Shown here: positions 21,250-30,126 of the stretch, one piece after another
Layout: each line of letters starts with the position of its first letter
How positions within the stretch are numbered: position 1 is the stretch's first letter
DNA from: a virus
IMG/VR virus record: IMGVR_UViG_3300024317_000007
Coordinates: 1-49,986 of that record
DNA length: 49,986 nucleotides
Strand: one strand, 5' to 3'
The notes under the pieces: model-generated
Told to the model about the DNA's origin: nothing
Database searches by the model: none
Seen by the model: only the letters and a program-made list of their open reading frames with translations
Position numbers and translations under genes: made by a program

Positions 21250-22645
21250 AGATGCAGGGGTCCTGTCCCCCGGTCTCGCCCTTCGGGAAGAAGCAGAGGT
21301 CCCGCGCCGCGGGCCCGGTGAAGGGGCGCCCCGCGGACAGGTGGACGTCGTCCTTGACGGAGATAACGTAGAGCGCGACGTGGGCCGCGCGGTCCGCGCC
21401 AATGTCGAAGGCGATGACCAGGCGGAGAGGCGCCTGGTAGGGCGGCGCCTCGACCGGGGAGGCCGCCGGCGTCCGGAGCGGAAGGAATTCGAGGTCGGTG
21501 TCGACCTGCTGGTAGACCGAGCCGCCGATGTTCGTAAGGTCCTGGACGAGCTCGAACTTCCGGACGAGGAGAGTCGGCGCCGAGCCGACGGCGGCCGCGT
21601 GGATCCCCACGATCAAAAGGTCCTTCGCCGGCTTCGTCCCCGGGGTTCCCGCGACGACCTGGACGCCCGGAACGCTCGGCTCGTCCGGCGTATTCGCCTC
21701 GATCGTCTGGGTGTGAAGGATGAGCTCCTGGCAGCAGGGCTCGTCGATCGGTGGAAGACAATTGTCCGCCGGCGGAGGAAGTACCCGGATCAGAATCGGG
21801 ACATCGACGAAGTAGAGGGAGTCCTCCTTCGATCGGAAGCGGACCGTGATCGACTTCAGGCCCGCGGTATTCTCGACTTGAATGATCTGCTGGTCCTTCA
21901 CCGGGTTCTGGGTGACCGGGTTCACCTGGACGCCGACGCCTTCGGTCCCCGGCGTCGTGTCGAAGAAGGAAACGAAAACCGCCCCGCCGTACGCCTTGAG
22001 GAAGCCGCCCTCGGGCGTCCCCTCGGTGACGAGCCGGTGCATCTCCTGGAATTCGTCGTTCCAGGAGACGAAGAAGTCGATCGGGATGTCGAGCCAGTCC
22101 CTCGAGGCGTCGACCATCGGGAAGGCCCGCTCGACCGGGAGGAGCGTGTCCGGATCGAGCGCCGGGAGATCTCCGACGGTTACGATGTCGTAGTCGTAGG
22201 ACTTGATCCAGAACTCCCGCTCGACGGTCCCGAAGACGGAGCTCCACCGGAGGAAGTTGCGGATCGCTCCGGACGCCGGCGTTCCGGCCTTCGTCTGTCC
22301 GCTCCCGGCGAGCATGTCGACCGTGTAGAGGCCGGGCCCGCCGGAGGGCGCGTCCTCGGCCAGGTTGTTCCCGATCGAGCGGCGGTCCTGGTAGATGAAG
22401 ACTCCGGTCAGGCGATCCTTGAGCCCGACCTGGAATCCCGAGCGGATCCCGAGGCCGGCGAGGATCGGGTTCTTCGGATGGGAGCCGGCCCGGTTGAGCG
22501 TGAGGACCTGTTTGTTGAGGATGAGGTTCGCGTTCTCGATGGGCGAGTTGATCCCAGGCACGGGGCCGCGGAGGCGAGGCTCGGTCGCGCGCGTGACCCT
22601 CTCCCACTCGATCGTCGGCTGCGAACCTCTCGAGATCAGTCCCAT
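21242..22645 (-). CDS. Tail structural protein (hypothetical)
   Basis: 467 aa; ATG 22645 lies 1 nt after the stop of the upstream gene. Long, beta-rich, with clustered Cys in the middle (NCLPPIDEPCCQELIL) and a short C-terminal Cys pair. No enzyme motifs. The position between tape measure and hub-like genes indicates a tail-tip component. Confidence 0.55.
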   Translation of the reverse strand: MGLISRGSQPTIEWERVTRATEPRLRGPVPGINSPIENANLILNKQVLTLNRAGSHPKNPILAGLGIRSGFQVGLKDRLTGVFIYQDRRSIGNNLAEDAPSGGPGLYTVDMLAGSGQTKAGTPASGAIRNFLRWSSVFGTVEREFWIKSYDYDIVTVGDLPALDPDTLLPVERAFPMVDASRDWLDIPIDFFVSWNDEFQEMHRLVTEGTPEGGFLKAYGGAVFVSFFDTTPGTEGVGVQVNPVTQNPVKDQQIIQVENTAGLKSITVRFRSKEDSLYFVDVPILIRVLPPPADNCLPPIDEPCCQELILHTQTIEANTPDEPSVPGVQVVAGTPGTKPAKDLLIVGIHAAAVGSAPTLLVRKFELVQDLTNIGGSVYQQVDTDLEFLPLRTPAASPVEAPPYQAPLRLVIAFDIGADRAAHVALYVISVKDDVHLSAGRPFTGPAARDLCFFPKGETGGQDPCIYG

Positions 22646-22646
22646 T

Positions 22647-23252
22647 TTACAGGCCCTCGAACCACGCGACGCCGGCGGCGCCGCGGGCCTCCCGAACGAG
22701 CTTGAAGGAGATGGAGAGCGCCTGGCGCATGTAGTAGGGGCGCTTTTCCCCGAGCGCCTCGACGGGATAGTCCTCGCTCTGGCCGAGCCGGACGTCGAGG
22801 AGCTCGATCCAGAAGTTCTTGGGCGAGAGGTCCCGGGGCTGCCATCCCAGGTACTGGTCCGGCGGAAGGACGTCCTCCCGGAAGCGGAGGACCTGGCGGA
22901 AGAACCTCGTCAACGTCGTGAGCTCGTTCCCGGCCGAGACTCCCCACGTCTCGGTGATGACCGTCCCGTCGACCGGATCCTTGAAGTGGTCGACCGCCGC
23001 GCCGGCGAGGGTCTTCGTCACGACGGAGCGGACGCGGCGAATCGGATCGTCGAGGAAGTTGACGGTCAGGTCCGGGAGCCGCGGGTAGACGATCCTCGGG
23101 TAGAAGGGATGCTTGAGGCACCGGCCGCCGCCGCGGATCGGGTTGAGGCGCGCCTGGCGGGCGTTTCCTCCGACGGGGCGCGGCCACGGCGCCATCGGGT
23201 CGAAGTGATCGTTCCCGTACGCGGCCGCCAGCCCCTGGGTCTCGAAGTCCAC
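22647..23252 (-). CDS. Tail-region protein (hypothetical)
   Basis: 201 aa from GTG 23252 with AAGGAGAAGACG directly after a stop-codon stem-loop. Arg/Pro-rich N-terminus, then helix-rich FFRQVLRFREDVLPPDQYLG. No family recognised; structural role inferred from context. Confidence 0.55.
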   Translation of the reverse strand: MDFETQGLAAAYGNDHFDPMAPWPRPVGGNARQARLNPIRGGGRCLKHPFYPRIVYPRLPDLTVNFLDDPIRRVRSVVTKTLAGAAVDHFKDPVDGTVITETWGVSAGNELTTLTRFFRQVLRFREDVLPPDQYLGWQPRDLSPKNFWIELLDVRLGQSEDYPVEALGEKRPYYMRQALSISFKLVREARGAAGVAWFEGL

Positions 23253-23268
23253 CGTCTTCTCCTTATCC

Positions 23269-23299
23269 GTCGCTCAGGACCTCCGCCGGCGCGAGCGAC
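23269..23299 (-). terminator. Intergenic stem-loop, GTCGC family
   Basis: GTCGC / GCGAC outer stem with GCCGGC inside, 7 nt after the stop at 23307. In transcript sense it ends GGATAAGGAG, which runs straight into the next ribosome site. Confidence 0.65.
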
Positions 23300-23306
23300 G
23301 GTTCGC

Positions 23307-23915
23307 CTAACTGATGTCGGGATTCGCCGCGAGCTTCGTCCGGACCATCTTGAGCGAGACCCGGTCGTTCTCGTCCTTCTCGAGGGCGACGGTCACGTTG
23401 TATCGGGCGAGCTCGCCCGTCTGAAGGTTCTGCGCGTCGTCCAGGTCGACCGTGGCCGCGTCGGCGTGGGCCTTCGTGTCGAACACGCGGACGCGGTAAG
23501 AGACGAGGTTCCCGGGCGTGTCGTAGACGCAGAGGTCCTGGATCTTCGCCTCGCCGGCGTACCCGAGGAGCCGGAGCTGGCGGAAGAGGATCTCCTTGAT
23601 GTCGTCGCCGAGATCGTCGATGTCGAAGACCTGCCACGCGACGGTGATCGTCTCGTCACCGGCCTCCGCGTCCGTCGAGAGTGTCCCGTTCCACTCGATC
23701 CGGATCGTGTTGGCGTTGAGGAGCCGGACCGTCGCGCCGCGGTGCTCGAGAGTGAGGTCCGGGTCCGGGAGGGCCGGGATCCTCGATTCGCGGATCAACG
23801 CTTTGACCTCGGCGGATCCGGGCTTCACGGGAGAGGCGAGCGCGACGTCCTTCGGGCTCACGTCTCCGACCGTGACCGTCGTCACGCCGCGCTGGACGAG
23901 GGAGTAGTTCGCCAT
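23307..23915 (-). CDS. Tail-region protein (hypothetical)
   Basis: 202 aa with TAGGAGAGAACG before ATG 23915. Beta-rich (MANYSLVQRGVTTVTVGDVS, RLLNANTIRIEWNGTL), similar in character to tail-tip domains. No family recognised. Confidence 0.55.
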   Translation of the reverse strand: MANYSLVQRGVTTVTVGDVSPKDVALASPVKPGSAEVKALIRESRIPALPDPDLTLEHRGATVRLLNANTIRIEWNGTLSTDAEAGDETITVAWQVFDIDDLGDDIKEILFRQLRLLGYAGEAKIQDLCVYDTPGNLVSYRVRVFDTKAHADAATVDLDDAQNLQTGELARYNVTVALEKDENDRVSLKMVRTKLAANPDIS

Positions 23916-23924
23916 CGTTCTCTC

Positions 23925-24482
23925 CTACTTGAGCCTCTGCCAAAGAGGCGAGCCGTGAGCCGGATCTCCGATCGCTGCGTGGAGCGCCTCGTGGGCGAGC
24001 GCCGGGACGAGTGGCTTCGCCGTGTACCTCCACGTCGGGTAGGTGTCGCCGAACTCGTTCGTCCCCGGCGGGCGCTTTTCCCAGACGTTGCCCGGATCGG
24101 TCGCGGAGGTCCCGCGACTCCACAGGCAGACGTATAGGACCTTCGCGCCCTTCCCGAGCTCGGCGCCCGCGGCCCACTGGCCGATCCACATGGCGTAGCG
24201 GTCGGTCGTGCAACAGGCCGCCTCGACGGCCGGGTACTCGGGGAACCTCGATCGGAAGAAGTCCCATGCCGCGTCGACCGCTTGGTCGATCTCGGCCTCG
24301 GTCGCGAAGCCTTTCAGGACCGAGCCCTTCGGGTCGTTACAGACGAGATGGCCCTTCGGCGTCTTCCGGAAGTTGTCGCAGTGGTGCGCGAGGTAGGGCG
24401 AGTAGTCCGGGCCCTTCTCGAAGATGGACTTGAAGACGCAGCCGGAGAGGAGGACGAGGAGTGCGAGGGCGAAGTGTCTCAT
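23925..24482 (-). CDS. Lipoprotein with HExxH zinc-protease motif
   Basis: 185 aa from ATG 24482 (ATGA overlap). Signal peptide MRHFALALLVLLSGC ends in a lipobox with Cys15 as the lipidation site. Near the C-terminus LAHEALHAAIGDPAHGSPLW has HExxH and a third His eight residues after it, which fits a metzincin- or gluzincin-like zinc site. Further Cys (residues about 35, 48, and a CC pair near 90) may form disulfides outside the cytoplasm. A surface-anchored protease in a tail operon is unusual; catalysis is inferred from the motif only. Confidence 0.65.
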   Translation of the reverse strand: MRHFALALLVLLSGCVFKSIFEKGPDYSPYLAHHCDNFRKTPKGHLVCNDPKGSVLKGFATEAEIDQAVDAAWDFFRSRFPEYPAVEAACCTTDRYAMWIGQWAAGAELGKGAKVLYVCLWSRGTSATDPGNVWEKRPPGTNEFGDTYPTWRYTAKPLVPALAHEALHAAIGDPAHGSPLWQRLK

Positions 24483-24772
24483 GCTTCAAAGACCTGAAGG
24501 TTCGGGCCTTTCCCCGTTCTGAGGGCCTCGAATTCGCCGTCCGTGTTCGCGTTCGCCCATTCGCCCGGAGGCGTCGACATGCTCGCGAGTGCGGCCGCGA
24601 TTTTCGCGTCGTCCTCCGCGTCGGCGAAGCAGACACAGGCGAAGGCCGCGCGCGTCGGTGTCGATCGTCTGTCTTTGCCGCGGAACCGGACCTCCCGGAC
24701 CTGGAGCCCTTGCTCGAGGAGCGAGGAGACGACCGCCGGCACGTCGAGGTTGAATGCCTTGAAGCATTTCAT
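24479..24772 (-). CDS. Small hypothetical protein
   Basis: 97 aa with AAGGAGAAGCCG before ATG 24772; its stop overlaps the lipoprotein start by ATGA. Starts MKCFKAFNLDVPAVVSSLLE; the later AAFACVCFADAEDDAKIA looks like an alpha/beta fold. No family recognised. Confidence 0.55.
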   Translation of the reverse strand: MKCFKAFNLDVPAVVSSLLEQGLQVREVRFRGKDRRSTPTRAAFACVCFADAEDDAKIAAALASMSTPPGEWANANTDGEFEALRTGKGPNLQVFEA

Positions 24773-24784
24773 CGGCTTCTCCTT

Positions 24785-26947
24785 CTAGGCGACGGCCGAG
24801 ATCACGAGGATCAGACCGTCCCCTCCGTCGCCCCCTTTGCCGCTGTTTCCGCCGCGCCCACCACCACCTCCGCCGCCCCCGGCAGCCTGGGCGCCGTCAC
24901 CGCCCTTGCCCGCCGCCGCGCCTTGTTTCCCACCACCGCCACCACCGGCACCTCCGGAGACATCGACAATCCCGTCGTTCTGTCCATCGCCACCGGCCAC
25001 CCCGGCAGCGCCTCCGGCGCCGCCGCTGTTTGCGAAGTTGAGCCCGCCGTCGTAGGCGCCCGCGCCTACGGCTCCGGCTTGATCTGCTCCGGCCGCGGTC
25101 ACTCCGCCGCCGCCGCCGCCTCCGCCCGCAGCGAGACCGAGACCCTCGTACGTCGGGGTCGCGAGGATGTAAGCGTTCCTTCCGATTGCCGCGGCGGTCG
25201 TGCCGTCTCCGCCCGCGCCGCCCGCGCCGCCGTAGAACATCATCGCCGCGCCGCCGCCGGCACCGGGCGCTCCGCCAGCCGCAGACGTTCCTTTCAGACC
25301 CTTGAGGCCGCCCGAAGCGCCGAAGAGCCCACCACCCAAGTCCGAGTCGCCTCCGTCGGTGCCGTCGTTGCCGTCGGTGTCGTTGACCGTTTGAGCCGCG
25401 CCCCCCACGCCTCCTTCGCCGACAGTCGCCGCCAGCGTCGCCGCGAGAATGGAACTCGGAAGATCGACCCACTCGCAGTAGTTCCCGCCGCCGCCTCCTC
25501 CACCGCCGCCCGCGAGAGCTGCGGTGCTCTTGCGTCCAGACCCAGCGCCACCGCCGGCGCCCCAGATCTTGATGGTGTGCTTCCGGGCGCCGCGCGGCTT
25601 GATCCAGTTGGCCCACGGCCCGCCGACGGCGAACCTCTGGATGTTCACTCCGTTGACGGCCGAGAGCTGGCCGATGATGACGGGGTCGTCGCCGACGGTG
25701 CTGCTCGCCACGTACCGGAGATGGTTGTCGTCGGCCGCGCCGGTCTCCTTGAAGATCGGCTTCCCGGCGGTGGTGTACCCGAAGCTGATGTCGTACCTGC
25801 CGGACGATGCGGCAACCCGGACCGTCTCGCTGGTGACGAGCCCGCCGTCATAGACCTGCCCGTCGAAGGACAGGCTCGCCGCGGACGCCTCGATGTCGAG
25901 AAGCCGCGCGGTCGCGACCTGGGTATAGAGCGAGATGTTCTTGAAGTTGGCGAGGGACGCCGCGATCTTGAGAGTCGCGATCACGAACTCGCACCCGTCG
26001 ACATGCAGGAAGTCGCCCCCCGGATCGGAGAAATAGACCAGGCCGTCCCCGAAGACGTACCCGTGGCCGAGGCGCGACCAGTTCTCGAGGAGAAGGCCGT
26101 TCGAGCACCCGATGGCCGATTCGTCGTCGAGGACGACGCCGACCCGCTCGTCCGATCCTCCGACTCCGACTCCGCTGTTGCCCTGGATCGCCGAATCGAA
26201 GAGATAGAGCCCGCCGCTCGATCCGCCGCCCTTGAAGGCGAGCGCCTGGGCCGAGTTCTTCAGCATGACGAGCGAGTCCCACATGACGAGCGTGGGCGCG
26301 TCGCCGGCGCCGGCCTTGAGCGCGGTCTCGAATTCCTTTCCCGTCGCGCCGGCGTTCGACCCGAAGAACGTGTTGCGGAAGAAGATCGTCGGCGAGGCCC
26401 CGTCGGTCTCGAGGGCGATCTGCCCGGCCTGATTGGCGGCCCACTCGAGGAGGTTGACGAACTCGTAGTTGTGCCCGTACTGGAAAAGCCAGGCGCTTCC
26501 AGCCGTCGCGCCGAAGTTGAGCCGGCAGCCCCCGAACGACTCGGCCTGGCCTCCCACGAACCGCTGAGGCTTGTCCGCCGGCTTGAGCTGCCCGACTATG
26601 TACGAGCTCGCCGGCCTCGGGAAGTAGATCGTGTCCGCGCCGGAGTCGATCGCCTTCTGGATCGCGACGGTGTCGTCCGTGGCCCCGTCTCCCTTCGCAC
26701 CGAAGGACGTCACGTCGGCGACCACGCCGGAGCCGGCGGAGCCGCGGGAGTAGCGCAGGAAGCGGCCGCTCCCCGAGACGTTGTCCGGCTTGACGACGTC
26801 GAAGCCGTCGTCCGCGGCCGCCGAGTCCTTGTCGAAGATGTACCAGTCGCGCGCCGGCGAGACGAAGGCCTGGCTCTTGTCGAGGTGCTTCTTCAGGGCG
26901 CGGATCGCCTCGACGCTCTCGACCTCGCGGATCTCGACGTGTCTCAT
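24785..26947 (-). CDS. Tail-spike/receptor-binding protein: beta helix plus glycine-rich tip
   Basis: 720 aa. Residues 1-68 form the small head-binding-type domain shared with three other proteins here (IRALKK...DDGFDVVKPD...GRFLRY). From 76, VADVTSFGAKGDGATDDTVA then QKAIDSGADTIYFP is the classic start of a pectate-lyase-like parallel beta helix, running to about 440. From about 457 (HTIKIWGAGGGAGSG) to the end the chain is dominated by poly-glycine runs, like the glycine-rich adhesin tips of phage fibres. It probably recognises and perhaps degrades a surface polysaccharide. No active-site acids could be assigned. Confidence 0.8.
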   Translation of the reverse strand: MRHVEIREVESVEAIRALKKHLDKSQAFVSPARDWYIFDKDSAAADDGFDVVKPDNVSGSGRFLRYSRGSAGSGVVADVTSFGAKGDGATDDTVAIQKAIDSGADTIYFPRPASSYIVGQLKPADKPQRFVGGQAESFGGCRLNFGATAGSAWLFQYGHNYEFVNLLEWAANQAGQIALETDGASPTIFFRNTFFGSNAGATGKEFETALKAGAGDAPTLVMWDSLVMLKNSAQALAFKGGGSSGGLYLFDSAIQGNSGVGVGGSDERVGVVLDDESAIGCSNGLLLENWSRLGHGYVFGDGLVYFSDPGGDFLHVDGCEFVIATLKIAASLANFKNISLYTQVATARLLDIEASAASLSFDGQVYDGGLVTSETVRVAASSGRYDISFGYTTAGKPIFKETGAADDNHLRYVASSTVGDDPVIIGQLSAVNGVNIQRFAVGGPWANWIKPRGARKHTIKIWGAGGGAGSGRKSTAALAGGGGGGGGGNYCEWVDLPSSILAATLAATVGEGGVGGAAQTVNDTDGNDGTDGGDSDLGGGLFGASGGLKGLKGTSAAGGAPGAGGGAAMMFYGGAGGAGGDGTTAAAIGRNAYILATPTYEGLGLAAGGGGGGGGVTAAGADQAGAVGAGAYDGGLNFANSGGAGGAAGVAGGDGQNDGIVDVSGGAGGGGGGKQGAAAGKGGDGAQAAGGGGGGGGRGGNSGKGGDGGDGLILVISAVA
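24790..25577 (-). repeat. Glycine-codon-rich low-complexity stretch
   Basis: Encodes the glycine-rich tip (about residues 457-720) with several GGC/GGA runs of 5-9 codons. Such tracts in phage adhesins form polyglycine-II helix bundles that hold variable loops for host recognition. Confidence 0.8.
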
Positions 26948-26960
26948 TTCGCCGGCCTCT

Positions 26961-27623
26961 CTAATTCATCCGCTCGATCAGAATCCGCCCCGACACGTTG
27001 ATGTTCCCGGCCCCCGTCTGGTAGGCCTCCCCCGTGAGGATCTCCCCCAGGAGGAGGTTCGTTTCGATGGACGGAACGACGTGCGCGTCGCTCGAGAAGG
27101 TCTGAAGCGGCTTGTAGGTCGTACCCGGGAAGTCGACCCCGTCGGCCGCGCCGCGCATGGCCTCGGCATAGCGGACGCCCGTCGAGTCCGTGTTATCCCA
27201 GGTAAGCCAGAAGGTCACCCGGGCATTCTTCCCGACCCACGAGGCCGGAATGACGAACCCGCCTTTCCCACCCGCCACGGCCGGGTCGAAGATCGAGTCG
27301 TCATCCCAGTAGACGAAGGCCGAGGAGAGGTCGAAGTGCGTGGAAAAGTTGTGCGGGATGGACTGTGCCCAGGCGATGAGCGCGCTCCGCCCCGCGTTGA
27401 CCGCTTGCCCACGAACGTACCGCACCCACCGCCCCGGATCGCCGCCGCCCACGTCGTCGGGCTTCACGAAGTCCAGGCCGTCGTCCGCCGTCGTCTCGGC
27501 CGCGTCGTATAGGTACACGTCCTTCGTCCCGAGCACGAAGGCGTGCGCCTTGTCGCGATGCCGGGCGACCGAACGGAGCGCCGCCACGGTCGCGACCTGG
27601 CGCGGAAGGACGAACTGGCTCAT
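26961..27623 (-). CDS. Tail-fibre protein with shared N-terminal domain
   Basis: 220 aa with TAGGAGAGACCG before ATG 27623. Residues 1-70 (VATVAALRSVARH, YLYDAAETTADDGLDFVKPD, GRWVRYVRG) are the same domain as in the tail spike next to it. Residues 70-220 are a beta sandwich-like body (FDLSSAFVYWDDDS, ARVTFWLTWDNT). It may cap or join fibres. It lies directly after the tape measure gene. Confidence 0.7.
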   Translation of the reverse strand: MSQFVLPRQVATVAALRSVARHRDKAHAFVLGTKDVYLYDAAETTADDGLDFVKPDDVGGGDPGRWVRYVRGQAVNAGRSALIAWAQSIPHNFSTHFDLSSAFVYWDDDSIFDPAVAGGKGGFVIPASWVGKNARVTFWLTWDNTDSTGVRYAEAMRGAADGVDFPGTTYKPLQTFSSDAHVVPSIETNLLLGEILTGEAYQTGAGNINVSGRILIERMN

Positions 27624-27632
27624 CGGTCTCTC

Positions 27633-29342
27633 CTATGCGGTGGGAACCATGACGGCCGGGGACGAGAAGCCGACGCCGCCGGTAGTCCTGGTCTTCCCGT
27701 CGATGCTCCGGAGGATCGTGGCGATCGTGTCCAGTCGGATCACGACGGGCGCCATCGAGCGGGAGATGTCCTCGCCGACGGCCGCGATCGCGACGTTCGT
27801 CGGTCCCGCGACGATCCCGCGGACCGCCTCGTTCGACGTGATCCCGCTCTGGACGCCGCCGAAGCTCTGAGACCCACTACGCTTGCGCGACAGGATCCCG
27901 CCGACGACGCCGAGGACCGCGGTCAACGCGCCGCCCAAGATCTCGCCGCCCTGGCCGGCAATCGACTGGAAGGCCGCGATCATGCCCTTCTGGAAGGTGT
28001 CGACCACGTTGTTCAGCATGTTCGCGAAGAGGTTCCGGCCGACGTCCGCGAGGATCGTCATCGCCTTCTCGCCGTTCAGGATCCCATTCGAGACGGCCTG
28101 GCCGATCGAGCTCGCCAGGCCCTGGGCGTACTGGCCCGCGGCCTGTTTCGATTCGAGCTCCGCCTTCGCGATCTGAGCCTTCGGACCGAGCGCGGCCTCG
28201 CTCTCCTGGAGGAGGGCGAGCTGCTGCTGGATGGCATTCCGGAGCTCCTCGTTGTCACCGACGAGGGCCATCGCCTTCTTGAGGTCCTCCTCCGCGGCGA
28301 TGATTTTCCGGAGGGCAGCCTCGGTCGCCTGAAGGTTCTTCTGGGCGGCCTGTAGCGGGGTGTCGAGGCCGAGCTCGACGGCGCGCTGGCCCTCGATCTG
28401 GACGTCCCCGATCGTGGAGATGAGCTTCCGGGCCTGTTCCTCCGTCTTCGCGAAGTCGAGCGCCTCCTTGAGGTCCCGGATCTTCCTCGCGGTCCCCTCG
28501 ATGTCGGCGCCGCTCATCGCGGCCTTCGCGCGCGTGACGTTGCGCTGGAGGACCTCCATCTGCAGGTTGAGCTTGGCGAGCTCGGCCGAGAGCTTCTGGA
28601 CGTCCGGAGGGATCGCGTCGAGCTCACCGGCCGCGGCCGACATCGCGTCGATCTTCGTCGTGAGGTCGTCGATCTGGCGCTGAAGGACCGGGGCCTGGGC
28701 CGCGAGCATCGTCTCGGCAAGGGAGAGCTCTCGGGCCGCCTTGTCGGCCGCCTCGAGCTGTTGCGTATAGGAAGCGATCGAGGCGACGAGCGGGCCCTGG
28801 GACTCGGGGAGGATCTGGCTCTTCACGTCCTCCCGGGCGAGGGCGCTGATGACCTTCCCGACGTTCCTGTCGAGCTCCCGGTTGAGCTCGCGCTGCTTCT
28901 TCTCGACCTCGTCGATCGCCTTCGTCAAGGTGCTGTATCCGGAGATAAGGGCCACGATCGACCCGAGCGCCGCGCCCCCCACGCCGGGCATGAGGCCGAA
29001 GACCATGATGAACCGTTGAAGCGACGTCGCGCCGGCCTCGAGCGCGACCTGGAGGCCGCTCATGCCCTTGTGCCCCTGGACGCTCTCGAGGACCGTCTGC
29101 ATCGCGATCATGTGGGCGGTGATCTTCAGGAACTTGTCGGCGATCCGCACCGACTTCGCGTCGATCCCGTCGATCGCGGTCGAGATCTTCTTCCCGCTCG
29201 ACTCGACCCTGTTCGCCGTATCCTCGACGGCGTTCCCGAAGGACTTGATCTCGGTCTTCCCGGCCGCCGTGCCGGCTTTGAGCGCATCGACCTGGCTCTT
29301 CAGGTCAACGACGATCGCCCCGGCTGCGAAATCACCGGCCAC
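27633..29342 (-). CDS. Tape measure protein
   Basis: 569 aa from GTG 29342, overlapping the GT reading frame. Long alternating helices and coiled coil, hydrophobic segments near 110-135 (FIMVFGLMPGVGGAALGSIV) and 460-490, and Ala/Gln/Lys-rich repeats without Cys or Trp. It directly follows the G/GT chaperone pair, the standard place. Using ~0.15 nm per residue, it would set a tail of roughly 85 nm. Confidence 0.8.
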   Translation of the reverse strand: MAGDFAAGAIVVDLKSQVDALKAGTAAGKTEIKSFGNAVEDTANRVESSGKKISTAIDGIDAKSVRIADKFLKITAHMIAMQTVLESVQGHKGMSGLQVALEAGATSLQRFIMVFGLMPGVGGAALGSIVALISGYSTLTKAIDEVEKKQRELNRELDRNVGKVISALAREDVKSQILPESQGPLVASIASYTQQLEAADKAARELSLAETMLAAQAPVLQRQIDDLTTKIDAMSAAAGELDAIPPDVQKLSAELAKLNLQMEVLQRNVTRAKAAMSGADIEGTARKIRDLKEALDFAKTEEQARKLISTIGDVQIEGQRAVELGLDTPLQAAQKNLQATEAALRKIIAAEEDLKKAMALVGDNEELRNAIQQQLALLQESEAALGPKAQIAKAELESKQAAGQYAQGLASSIGQAVSNGILNGEKAMTILADVGRNLFANMLNNVVDTFQKGMIAAFQSIAGQGGEILGGALTAVLGVVGGILSRKRSGSQSFGGVQSGITSNEAVRGIVAGPTNVAIAAVGEDISRSMAPVVIRLDTIATILRSIDGKTRTTGGVGFSSPAVMVPTA

Positions 29343-29727
29343 GTTTCGCCCCCTTTGCCGCCTTCGCGAGATTGAGCTTGCCGAAGATCTCGAGCATCTT
29401 CTTCGCCGGCGAGCCGTCGGCCGCGGATCCGGACGATTCGCCCCGCGCTTCCCGCCGGACCCGGTTCAGGCCCTCGAGGAACGGCTTCGCGCCTTCGGGC
29501 TTGAACGAGCCGGCGATCGCCGCGGAAACGGCACCGAACTGGCGCTGCGCGTCGTCCGCTTCCATCTCGAGGGCTACGGGAAACATAAGTTCAAGCAACC
29601 ATCGACTCCACACGCCGTCCCAGGCGAGGAGCTCCGCCATCGAGGCGAGCCCCGTCCGACAGAGAACGCCGAAAACTACTTCGATGGGGTACTCGACGGA
29701 TCCAGGCCCTCGGCGGGAGCGCCCCAC
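29332..29727 (-). CDS. Tail assembly chaperone, frameshifted (T) part
   Basis: The frame is open for 131 codons from a GTG at 29727, but no ribosome site precedes it. It lies in the -1 frame relative to the upstream chaperone gene, stays open back to the slippery site at 29748-29754, and overlaps the tape measure start. It should therefore be made only as the C-terminal part of a G-T fusion. The product has hydrophobic LLAWDGVWSRWLLELMFPVA and a basic Lys/Arg tail. This is the lambda G/GT arrangement. Confidence 0.8.
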   Translation of the reverse strand: MGRSRRGPGSVEYPIEVVFGVLCRTGLASMAELLAWDGVWSRWLLELMFPVALEMEADDAQRQFGAVSAAIAGSFKPEGAKPFLEGLNRVRREARGESSGSAADGSPAKKMLEIFGKLNLAKAAKGAKRGR

Positions 29728-30059
29728 AAATCCGCGAGGGCCTTGAGATTTTTTAGGAGCTCGGGCGTCATGTTGAGGCGCGTCGACGCCGCGGCGATCT
29801 TGACGAGGTCGAGCGGAGTCGCGTTCTTCACCTTCTCACGGTCGCACGGCTGAACGGACATCTCGGCGAGGAGGGGAACCTGCTCCATCTTCCCCACCGA
29901 CTTATAGAGCTCGAGGAACTTCGGCCAGGACCAGGTCTCGACGAGGACCGTCGATCCGTCCCAGAGCGTGACGACCTCCCTCCGATTCGCGAGCGCCGCC
30001 GGGATCGCCCTCATGGGGGTCTCCACGGCCGGCGCCTCCGCCGTTCCCTTCGTGTTCAC
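29676..30059 (-). CDS. Tail assembly chaperone, G part
   Basis: 127 aa from GTG 30059 with GAAGGAGGCGGCG. The segment REVVTLWDGSTVLVETWSWP then KFLELYKSVGKMEQ resembles tail chaperone G proteins. It lies between the major tail protein and the tape measure, its normal place. Near its end the codons CTA AAA AAT form a -1 slippery heptamer that leads into the next frame. Confidence 0.75.
   Translation of the reverse strand: MNTKGTAEAPAVETPMRAIPAALANRREVVTLWDGSTVLVETWSWPKFLELYKSVGKMEQVPLLAEMSVQPCDREKVKNATPLDLVKIAAASTRLNMTPELLKNLKALADLWGAPAEGLDPSSTPSK
29748..29754 (-). promoter_or_regulatory. Programmed -1 frameshift site A-AAA-AAT
   Basis: In the zero frame the codons read CTC CTA AAA AAT CTC. 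A slip at AAA/AAT moves the ribosome into the -1 frame, which is open straight into 29727-29332. The layout is the conserved tail-chaperone signal of siphoviruses and myoviruses. Confidence 0.8.
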
Positions 30060-30089
30060 CGCCGCCTCCTTCCGCCAGTCCTTTTATCT

Positions 30090-30120
30090 GTCGCCCGGAT
30101 CCACGATGGCCACAGGCGAC
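30090..30120 (-). terminator. Intergenic stem-loop, GTCGCC family
   Basis: GTCGCC / GGCGAC with a GGATCC word in the loop, 6 nt after the major tail protein stop. In transcript sense it ends AGATAAAAGGAC, close to the next ribosome site. Confidence 0.7.
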
Positions 30121-30126
30121 GGCTCC

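Noticed and set aside
24461-27001. 846-codon plus-strand open frame opposite the tail spike
   Set aside because: Antisense of a glycine-rich, beta-helix gene; composition is Ala/Arg/Val-rich without any domain.
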